Of a DNA stretch of 29,166 bases, positions 23,081 through 29,166 are shown piece after piece. A program made the translations under genes and the position numbers. The stretch spans positions 1 through 29,166 of the forward strand of contig JBHHWI010000024.1 in the NCBI GenBank assembly GCA_046756445.1. Direction: 5' to 3'. Position 1 is the stretch's first letter. Each line of letters starts with the position of its first letter. The stretch comes from JACZWL01 sp046756445 (GTDB lineage: Bacteria; Pseudomonadota; Gammaproteobacteria; Steroidobacterales; Woeseiaceae). The notes beneath the pieces are model-generated. The model did no database searches. It worked only from the letters and a program-made list of their open reading frames with translations, and had not been told where the DNA came from.

Positions 23081-24073
23081 TCAGGCCCCGTCAGGCTTTA
23101 TGACCACACAACCACGGCAATCGCCCCGTTCGATGATTTCGTGTGCCTGTGCGATGTCATCCAAGGAGATCAGATGAGCAATCCGGTGTTGTAACCGCTC
23201 GGATTGCAGCCCCTTTTCGATATCGGAAATCGCCCGCCGCTTCGCCTCCTCCGGCATTGCGTAGACGATGACGAGACGCACCGTCAGATCCATGAACATC
23301 ATTCTCAGGAACGGAAGCCTGGGCTCCGGTATCTCTGTCGAAGAATAAGTGGCGATTACACCGCCGGTGCGAATCAAATTGAGTACTTCGCCGAGATTGG
23401 CGCCAAACTGTACATCGATCACCCGATCCACTTTGCCCTGCTCGACCAAGCGCAGCACCTCGTTGCACCACCCGGGCTGCCGGTGATTGACGACCGCCAC
23501 CGCGCCCGCTTCGATGCAGGCTTTTTCGTCTTCCGCGCAACTCGCCGTCGCAATGACCGAGGCGCCCGCCTGGCTCGCCCATTGAACCGCGTAGTGACCG
23601 ACGCGGCCGGCGCCGCCGGTCACGAGTACATTCTGACCATCGACCGGGCCATCGGCGAATACACAACGATGCGCGGTCATGGCCGGGATACCGAGGCAGG
23701 CGCCGACTTCGAAGCTCGTGTTCTCGGGAAGTAACGGCGCACGGCAACTGTCGATAGAGACGAATTCGGCTGCGGTACCGAAGCGGCGGCCATATTGGGC
23801 CTGATAGACCCATACCCGTTCCCCGATCTCGCGATCGGAAACGCCCTCGCCGACCGCGGCGATGACGCCGGCACCGTCGCTATGCGGAATCACCAGGCCG
23901 TCGTCCAGCAGCCCGGGAAACGCTCCCGTCCTTTTCTTCACGTCCGAAGGATTGACGCCGCTGGCCTTCAGCCGCACGAGTACCTCGCCCGCCCGTGGTT
24001 CGGGTGCCGGCTGCTCGCCGACCGTCAGCACATCCGCCGCGGGACCGAACTCTTCAAACCATGCCGCCTTCAC
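23081..24073 (-). CDS. Zinc-independent MDR oxidoreductase, quinone reductase (zeta-crystallin) type
   Basis: A 330-residue NADPH-dependent member of the medium-chain dehydrogenase/reductase superfamily. The N-terminal 'KAAWFEEFGPAADVLTVGEQPAPEPRAGEVLVRLKASGVNPSDVKKRTG' is diagnostic of the quinone oxidoreductase group, 'IPHSDGAGVIAAVGEGV' follows, and the dinucleotide loop is 'VLVTGGAGRVGHYAVQWA' (variant of GGxGxVG). No zinc ligands are apparent. It likely reduces a quinone or an alpha,beta-unsaturated carbonyl. I chose GTG 24073 with an AAGGCGGG box upstream; a longer frame from 24193 adds an unrelated N-terminus. Confidence 0.87.
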   Translation of the reverse strand: MKAAWFEEFGPAADVLTVGEQPAPEPRAGEVLVRLKASGVNPSDVKKRTGAFPGLLDDGLVIPHSDGAGVIAAVGEGVSDREIGERVWVYQAQYGRRFGTAAEFVSIDSCRAPLLPENTSFEVGACLGIPAMTAHRCVFADGPVDGQNVLVTGGAGRVGHYAVQWASQAGASVIATASCAEDEKACIEAGAVAVVNHRQPGWCNEVLRLVEQGKVDRVIDVQFGANLGEVLNLIRTGGVIATYSSTEIPEPRLPFLRMMFMDLTVRLVIVYAMPEEAKRRAISDIEKGLQSERLQHRIAHLISLDDIAQAHEIIERGDCRGCVVIKPDGA

Positions 24074-24143
24074 GATTCCCGCCTTTCGAAAAATGCACAC
24101 AGGGAATCCGGCGGCACGGCTTGTGCTCTGGTCGCGTGGTATC

Positions 24144-26237
24144 TCATCGCCGCTCCTCGGAGGCAAGACTGATGAGGGCGTCGGCGGCAACAACGCCTTC
24201 GCCTTCAGGCAGGACCAAAAGCGGGTTGATATCGAGTTCCATCAGGCTGTCCCGGTTGGTCTCGGCGAATCCCGCAATGCACAGGATCGCGTCAACCAGC
24301 GCAGTCATGTCGCCTGTGGCGCTCCCGCGAAATCCTTCAATCAGTTTTACGGCGGACAGCGACTCGATTGCCCGTAGGACAGTGGCACGATTGGTCGGCA
24401 GCAACAGACTCGCGCTATCGGCGATGAGTTCGACCAGAATACCGCCGGCGCCGATCACCATGGCCGGTCCGAACTGCTCGTCACGATTGATACCGACGAT
24501 GAGTTCGGCGACGGCGCCCGTCGCCATTCGTTCGACCAGAAACTCATCCGGTACGCCGTGAGCTTCAGCGACAGCATCTGAAATCCTTTTGGTCGCCTCC
24601 GCCACCCCGTCGGCATCCTGCACATTCAGCACAACGGCCCCCACATCGGACTTGTGCAGCACGCCGACTGCCTTGACGACCACCGGATAGCCGATGCGCC
24701 CCGCAATCTCGGGCGCTTCCACGGCAGAACCGACATCGCCTTCGGGCACGGTCAGGCCGGCGCCGCGCAGCATGCGTTTGCTGCGCCACTCGTCGATGAG
24801 GGTTACCCGGGCATCTTCAGCAATGGACAGCGCAGGGAAGGTCGGCGGCGTCGCAGCACTTGCCCCCTCTGCCAGGAATTCCCGGTACTTCGCCGCCGCG
24901 GACAGCGCGAACAAGGCGTCGTCCAACCCCTGCAGCGGCACGACGCCCTCGGCCAACAGCCGCTCGCGCACCTCATCCGGCAGCAACTCGCCCAAGGTAC
25001 AGACGACGAATGCGGGCATGCCCGTTGACTTGTGTGCTGCAATGAATGCATCGATTGTAATCAACCACTCGTCGACCTCCGGGGAGGCCACGGATGGATG
25101 GTCACAAATGAGTATCGCCGCGTCGTGTGCACCTTCCATCGAGGTCGTGAAGCATCGCTCCTGAGCGGCCCGGTCTCCCCAGACAGACGTGTTGTAGTCG
25201 AACGGGTTCGACACGGTTACGTAATTGGAGAGCTGTCCGATCAGCTCTTTTGCCTGTCTGTCCGAGAAAGGCTTCGTCTCGATGTCGAATTCGCTTGCGG
25301 CATCCGCAATGATGGACGCCTCACCGCCGGAACAGGACAGACTGACTATGTTGCGACCATTCAGGGCTTCGCCGTGTGCGAGTACCTTGAGCGTCTCGAG
25401 CATCCGACTGAGTGAACGCACGCGAATGATGCCGAGCCGACCGAACAGGGCGTCGTACAGGGTGTCCGAGCCGGTCAGCGAACTCGTATGGCTGTCGGCT
25501 TGCCGGGCACTGGACTCGGTTTTGCCGACTTTGAGGACCACGATCGGCACACCCTGATTCAGTGCCTGCAGAGCCGAATGACTGAAATGCTCGATGTCAT
25601 CGACACCCTCGATGTACATGCCGATTGCGGTAACGCGATCGTCCGCAAGCAACGCATCGATGTAGTCTGCCTGCCCCAGTACCGCCTGGTTGCCGCCCGC
25701 AATCACATGCGTGAAATTGACCGATCGCAGATTCATCGTCAGGTTCATCGCGATGTTGCCGCTCTGTGAGATCAATGCGATGCCTCGCCCGATGGGTCTG
25801 CCGCCGAACAGGTATGGCCACAGCGCGGCCCTGTCCAGATAGTTGACAAAGCCGAAGCAATTCGGCCCGACAAGGGGCATGTCACCGGCCGCTTCGACGA
25901 GTTGATCCTGCAACGCCTGTCCTTCGTCACCCATCTCCGCGAATCCTGCGGCGTAACAGACGCAACCACCGACTCCGGCATTCGAAAGCTGCCTGACAAA
26001 GTCGATCGTCAGCTCCCGCCTGACCGCGATGAACGCCGCATCCGGCACGCCCGGCAGGTCGTCGACGGACGAATAGGCCCGGACTCCCCCAATTGATTCG
26101 CGATTCGGATGTATCGGCCAGATCTCGCCATCAAAGCCCAGTTCCTGGTTTCGTCTGATCGCCATTTCCGCAAAGGTGCCGCCGATGAATGCGACACTTC
26201 CAGGCGATAGCAAGCGTTCGAGATTCCTTGTGCCCAC
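24144..26237 (-). CDS. NDP-forming acyl-CoA synthetase (acetate-CoA ligase family), fused alpha-beta
   Basis: A 697-residue cytoplasmic enzyme that would interconvert an acyl-CoA plus NDP and Pi with the free acid plus NTP. Residues 1-130 form the CoA-binding domain ('SVAFIGGT', 'GPNCFG' at 124-129), about 150-440 the flavodoxin-like ligase domains ('ALISQSGN' at 153-161), with the phosphohistidine expected at His250 in 'ADSHTSSLTGSD'. About 470-697 is an ATP-grasp ('YPVVVKAVGVLHKSDVGAVVLNV', 'ELIVGINRDEQFGPAMVIGAGGILVEL', 'MELDINPLLVLPEG'). It lacks the GNAT domain seen in protein acetyltransferases of this architecture. It precedes the oxidoreductase gene by 70 bases in the same direction. 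Confidence 0.9.
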   Translation of the reverse strand: MGTRNLERLLSPGSVAFIGGTFAEMAIRRNQELGFDGEIWPIHPNRESIGGVRAYSSVDDLPGVPDAAFIAVRRELTIDFVRQLSNAGVGGCVCYAAGFAEMGDEGQALQDQLVEAAGDMPLVGPNCFGFVNYLDRAALWPYLFGGRPIGRGIALISQSGNIAMNLTMNLRSVNFTHVIAGGNQAVLGQADYIDALLADDRVTAIGMYIEGVDDIEHFSHSALQALNQGVPIVVLKVGKTESSARQADSHTSSLTGSDTLYDALFGRLGIIRVRSLSRMLETLKVLAHGEALNGRNIVSLSCSGGEASIIADAASEFDIETKPFSDRQAKELIGQLSNYVTVSNPFDYNTSVWGDRAAQERCFTTSMEGAHDAAILICDHPSVASPEVDEWLITIDAFIAAHKSTGMPAFVVCTLGELLPDEVRERLLAEGVVPLQGLDDALFALSAAAKYREFLAEGASAATPPTFPALSIAEDARVTLIDEWRSKRMLRGAGLTVPEGDVGSAVEAPEIAGRIGYPVVVKAVGVLHKSDVGAVVLNVQDADGVAEATKRISDAVAEAHGVPDEFLVERMATGAVAELIVGINRDEQFGPAMVIGAGGILVELIADSASLLLPTNRATVLRAIESLSAVKLIEGFRGSATGDMTALVDAILCIAGFAETNRDSLMELDINPLLVLPEGEGVVAADALISLASEERR

Positions 26238-26312
26238 TTGTTCGGATCCTCTGTCCAGCGTCTCGTAAACGGCCGTTGGCGGAAATTTCTACAGTATCAA
26301 ATGGCGCGCTTG

Positions 26313-27380
26313 TTATTGTTGCCGGTGAGTTTCAAAGAAGTCGAATATCAGCCGCGAGCCCCAGACATCGACGTAAGTGTCAGGCTCCACGCACAGGGGT
26401 TGCTCCGGCATGGTCTGCCGTTGCATGTCCGATACACAATAACCGTTCGTGCCATGCCCTTGCGGATAGCCGGGCCAGTGGTGGTCTCCTTCCGGCCAGA
26501 GGCAATCGATGGATTCCCTGTCGCCCCCTGCGCAGGTCGCCGAGCACCGCAGACCGGCCGCCTCGCTTATCGGGCTCGACCACGACTCCGATTCGTCCCT
26601 GCAGCCAGTGCTTTCGCTCCACTTCGCGGCAACAGCTTTCGACGTCGCGAAGAAGTATCCGGTATTCGAGATGCGGCCATCAAATGGGACTGTCTCGTCC
26701 CGGGCGCCGTTGATCTGCAGCAGTGGGAGTGCTTTCGTCGGCCCACACTGGTAACCGCGCTCGAGGCGGCCACCGACGAGCGCGACCGCAGCAAACCACC
26801 CGGGCGCCACGCAGGCCATCCGGTTAGCCATCATGCTGCCGTTGCTGAACCCGGACAGGTAATAGCGGCTGCGGTCGGTCTTGAAGTCCCGCGAGACGCT
26901 CTCGAACATCTTCTCGAGGAAACCGATATCGTCATGGCATGAGGTCCAGCCGCATCGGCCGCAGTCATCGCACTCGGGAGGACAATACGGATATGGCGTG
27001 TCCCTCGTGCATGTCGGACCCTCCGGTCCTTCGTCGCGATTGCCTGAAAGATGGTTCCAGGAAGAGGCTTCCCAGCGCGCCGGTGACGATTCATCGGCCC
27101 AGAACCAGGTGCCTTGCGGATACACCATGATGTAACCGTATTCTTCGGCATACCGGTTCAGCCCGTTTGTGGTCTCGGCCTCGGTTCCGGTGGCGCTGCC
27201 CCCGTAGCCGTGCAGGAAAAAGAAAACCGGATAGGCAGCACCACGCTCATAGTCTTTTGGCAGGTAAACGAAGTACTCGCGTTTCAGCCCGTCGTGCTCG
27301 ATTCCGTGCCGGCTCATCTGGCCAACAGATGCATCGCCGCATCCGACCAACGCAACCGCTACGAGGAAGGAAATTCGCAT
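26313..27380 (-). CDS. Lipoprotein esterase of the PHB depolymerase/LpqC-like family
   Basis: A 355-residue alpha/beta hydrolase with a lipobox 'VALVGC' (Cys14), so membrane-anchored outside the cytoplasm. Catalytic elements: oxyanion 'FFFLHGYGGS', nucleophile 'GFSNGS' (Ser179), Asp in 'INGARDETVPFDG' (about 228) and His in 'GDHHWPG'. This order fits secreted polyhydroxybutyrate depolymerase/feruloyl esterase-like enzymes. Odd feature: a Cys-rich insertion at residues 124-148 with six Cys, and more Cys later ('CSATCAGGDRESIDC'), implying disulfides. I chose ATG 27380 because the signal sequence starts there; an in-frame ATG lies at 27440. Shine-Dalgarno is weak. Confidence 0.83.
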   Translation of the reverse strand: MRISFLVAVALVGCGDASVGQMSRHGIEHDGLKREYFVYLPKDYERGAAYPVFFFLHGYGGSATGTEAETTNGLNRYAEEYGYIMVYPQGTWFWADESSPARWEASSWNHLSGNRDEGPEGPTCTRDTPYPYCPPECDDCGRCGWTSCHDDIGFLEKMFESVSRDFKTDRSRYYLSGFSNGSMMANRMACVAPGWFAAVALVGGRLERGYQCGPTKALPLLQINGARDETVPFDGRISNTGYFFATSKAVAAKWSESTGCRDESESWSSPISEAAGLRCSATCAGGDRESIDCLWPEGDHHWPGYPQGHGTNGYCVSDMQRQTMPEQPLCVEPDTYVDVWGSRLIFDFFETHRQQ

Positions 27381-27472
27381 GCTGCGGGGATATGTTTCCC
27401 CGGCGATAGCGTTCCGGTGCTTCGAGCATATCCGCATCATTGGAGTCGCTGTGACTGGACTTCAGTGTGTCC

Positions 27473-27500
27473 GGGGACGGACTCCACGGAGTCCGTCCTC
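27473..27500. repeat. REP-like palindrome, copy C
   Basis: Arms GGGGACGGACTCC (27473-27485) and GGAGTCCGTCCTC (27488-27500) pair at 12 of 13 positions around an AC loop. The left arm differs by one base from that of copy B. It lies in the 386-base divergent region between the esterase and FAD oxidoreductase genes. Confidence 0.72.
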
Positions 27501-27582
27501 ATTTGACATTATCCCAAAACTCGTCGCCTAGAAAATTGACAGTGTGATCGACGCTGTGCAACGATTGACACTCGTTTGAAAA

Positions 27583-27656
27583 AGGCACACCTGTCGAAAG
27601 GCAGGGCCGCAAAACCACCGGTCTAAGGGGACATCCTATGACAGCGGGGTTGCCAA
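27583..27656 (+). promoter_or_regulatory. Class I cyclic-di-GMP (GEMM-I) riboswitch
   Basis: The order of conserved blocks matches the GEMM-I aptamer: 5' strand GGCACACC; a six-pair hairpin CCTGTC-GAAA-GGCAGG with a GAAA tetraloop; then GCCGCAAAACCACCGG; then a TCTAAGG...CCTATGA helix that carries the 11-nt GAAA tetraloop receptor; then AGCGGGGTTGCC, whose GGTTGCC closes on the 5' GGCA.ACC strand. Tetraloop and receptor are both present, which is the fold's long-range contact. It lies 110 bases upstream of the FAD oxidoreductase start on the same strand, so that gene should respond to c-di-GMP. Recognised by consensus from memory. Confidence 0.9.
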
Positions 27657-27708
27657 GCCGACGCCGGCCGCGACATGTCTAGCCGTCGCAGGCAGCCCCC
27701 TTCTTCCC

Positions 27709-27758
27709 CCCGATCGCGTGCGTCGTTCCCTTTCCAAGCGACGTCGTCAGCCATCGGG
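27709..27758 (+). promoter_or_regulatory. Possible riboswitch expression platform (Shine-Dalgarno sequestration)
   Basis: CCCGAT at 27709-27714 can pair with ATCGGG at 27753-27758, whose 3' part overlaps the GGGAG ribosome binding site of the FAD oxidoreductase. Between them CGTCG (27721-27725) can pair with CGACG (27739-27743). The C-rich run before 27709 could extend the pairing. No U-tract terminator is visible, so control of translation is more plausible. This is inference from complementarity only. Confidence 0.4.
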
Positions 27759-27766
27759 AGACGGGC

Positions 27767-29134
27767 ATGTCAGTCAGCGCAAATGCACTTCGTAAGAGCG
27801 GCATATTCGCCAAACACAAGATCGCCAAAGCCACCGTCGTCCGTCCCGCTACATTCAGAGAAATACAGGAATACCTCGATCCCTCGTCGAATTATCCGGA
27901 TCCATTTCGCCCGATGGGCGCGGGCAGTTCATCGACGGATTGCAACACGGCAACGGCGGGGACCGTCATCGACATGACCGGCATGGATCGGATCATCAAG
28001 ATCGACGCCTACTCGGACACGGTCACGGTGCAGGCCGGCGTGCGGTTGCAAAGTCTCGTCGACGCCCTTGCGGAAAGCGGCCTCGAGCTCGCCGGCAATT
28101 TCGACCTGATGAACAGGACGGTGGGCGGCGCAGTCGCGAGCGGCTGCATTGGCCCATCGATGAAAGGCGACGGTGCGTTTTTTGCGCGTCAGGTCATCAG
28201 CATGAAGGTCATTACGCCAGCCGGCAATCTGCTCGACATAACGCACAAGAAGAAAACCATCCTGAATGCATATCGCCTGAGCTATGGCATGCTCGGCATC
28301 ATCTGCATCGTCACCCTTAAAGTCCGCCCGATCAGGCCGTTTTCCGTAAGTCACAGACAGTGCACGATCAATCAGCTGGCCGCGTCCGCCGGAAAGCTGG
28401 CCGCGGCAAATATCGGACTGAAGTTCTATATGCTCCCATTCAGAGACCGTGTCTATCTGGACCTGAGGAGCTACAGCCGTCAGACTCGCTCCGCGCACCG
28501 CATTCCCTGGAAGATCAAGGACTGGGGCGAGAGCACGATTCTCCCGAATGTCTTCAAGTCATTGAGTCGCATCGTTCCGGTCTCTGGCGTTCGCTATCGA
28601 TTGATCGACAGCATCAGCGAGGCCACCCAGGGACTTGTCAACAACCGGTTGGTATCGACCGGTGACAACGCGGCAACACAGTCCGTACGCGCGATTCGCT
28701 CACAGGGGTCGAACGCGATGCAGTACTCGACCTGGTGTTTTCCCGCGACGGATTTTGCCATCGTCGCCCAGTCGTATCGGGACTTCTGTCTGGACACTTA
28801 TCACAGGACGGGATTCCGTTGCGACATGCCGACGGTCGGCTTCCTGCTTCCCCGGGATCGAAGCGCCCTCTTGTCGCCGACATTCGACGAGCCGATGATT
28901 GCGCTGCGCGCCGTCTCGACGTCCTCGGGGGGATGGGAAGATTTCGCCATCGACTTCGCCGAATTCGCCCAGCACTGGGGCGGGGCCCCGTTCCTGAACC
29001 AGACACGGAGCATGAGTCTGGACTACGCGCGGCAGGCATTCGGCAGCCGGATCAATTTCTTCAGGAGAATCCGCCGGCAGCTCGATCCGTCGAACCGGAT
29101 GATGAATCCTTTCCTTTCGCAGTATTTTCTCTAG
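27767..29134 (+). CDS. FAD-linked oxidoreductase, aldonolactone oxidase (ALO) family
   Basis: A 455-residue flavoprotein with an N-terminal PCMH-type FAD domain (about 20-190) and a C-terminal ALO-like domain. Seen: 'FRPMGAGSSSTDCN', 'VIDMTGMDRIIKIDAYSDTVTVQAGVRLQSLVDAL', 'TVGGAVASGCIGPS' and 'YGMLGIICIVTLKVRPI', then the end 'FFRRIRRQLDPSNRMMNPFLSQYF'. Lactone oxidases often have a flavin-linking His in GxGHS; here Ser54 replaces it, so FAD is probably non-covalent. Substrate could be a sugar lactone or a polyol/alcohol. A GGGAG box precedes ATG 27767. The upstream c-di-GMP riboswitch implies a link to surface or biofilm lifestyle. Confidence 0.88.
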   Translation: MSVSANALRKSGIFAKHKIAKATVVRPATFREIQEYLDPSSNYPDPFRPMGAGSSSTDCNTATAGTVIDMTGMDRIIKIDAYSDTVTVQAGVRLQSLVDALAESGLELAGNFDLMNRTVGGAVASGCIGPSMKGDGAFFARQVISMKVITPAGNLLDITHKKKTILNAYRLSYGMLGIICIVTLKVRPIRPFSVSHRQCTINQLAASAGKLAAANIGLKFYMLPFRDRVYLDLRSYSRQTRSAHRIPWKIKDWGESTILPNVFKSLSRIVPVSGVRYRLIDSISEATQGLVNNRLVSTGDNAATQSVRAIRSQGSNAMQYSTWCFPATDFAIVAQSYRDFCLDTYHRTGFRCDMPTVGFLLPRDRSALLSPTFDEPMIALRAVSTSSGGWEDFAIDFAEFAQHWGGAPFLNQTRSMSLDYARQAFGSRINFFRRIRRQLDPSNRMMNPFLSQYFL

Positions 29135-29166
29135 GGGTCTGCGCGGCAGAAAGTATTCCTACTGCG

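Noticed and set aside
23081..24073. Acrylyl-CoA reductase (AcuI) next to the BHMT-like gene as a DMSP pathway
   Set aside because: The sequence looks like the zeta-crystallin quinone reductase group rather than AcuI/YhdH, and no DMSP lyase or demethylase is present.
27503..27570. Three TTGACA-like -35 hexamers (27503, 27536, 27565) before the riboswitch
   Set aside because: None has a convincing TATAAT-like -10 at 16-18 bases, so no promoter is called, although one must exist nearby.
1..29166. tRNA, rRNA and CRISPR arrays
   Set aside because: No T-loop GGTTCGAATCC-like blocks in a cloverleaf context, no rRNA segments and no regularly spaced direct repeats were seen on reading.

Overview
The window reads as a chromosome segment from a GC-rich, Gram-negative, gammaproteobacterium-like organism, probably an uncultured or environmental lineage. 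The pointers are a TonB-dependent receptor fragment, lipoprotein and Sec signal peptides, a TonB C-terminal domain protein, a bacterial thiopurine methyltransferase, folD, and short GGGGACGG-type palindromes resembling REP elements. No rRNA, tRNA, CRISPR array, phage gene or intact transposase gene was seen. The lineage is inferred from gene content only.

Layout. Bases 1-6911 hold fifteen tightly packed plus-strand genes for small proteins: a DUF998-like membrane protein (cut by the window edge), a lipoprotein, a yeast-type cytosine deaminase, CutA, a CMD/AhpD-like protein, three unrecognised small membrane proteins, a GNAT, a gamma-glutamylcyclotransferase-like protein, a MAPEG protein, an ABM-like protein, a DCC/DUF393 protein, a ceramidase/CREST membrane hydrolase and a GFA protein. 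They meet a minus-strand pair (TPMT, DoxX). folD and a secreted beta-propeller gene follow on plus. A 161-bp non-autonomous inverted-repeat element with a CTAG target duplication lies directly after the propeller stop codon.

Bases 10379-15153 (minus) hold a translationally coupled TPR/TonB-C pair, a CBS-pair protein, a DUF4097-type beta-solenoid, an exported amidohydrolase and a serine/threonine dehydratase. Divergent from these (15220-17850, plus) are a PuuB-like FAD oxidase, a second GFA protein and a coupled propeller-like protein, closed by a bidirectional terminator. At about 19239 a TonB-dependent receptor lacking its N-terminal part abuts a sulfotransferase lacking its N-terminal part. 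This is either a real rearrangement or an assembly join.

Bases 19941-27380 (minus) hold a metabolic block: periplasmic M20 amidohydrolase, BHMT-type methyltransferase, AspH-like dioxygenase, zeta-crystallin-type oxidoreductase, NDP-forming acyl-CoA synthetase and a lipoprotein esterase. The window ends with an ALO-family FAD oxidoreductase preceded by a clear class I cyclic-di-GMP (GEMM-I) riboswitch, the most striking regulatory feature here.
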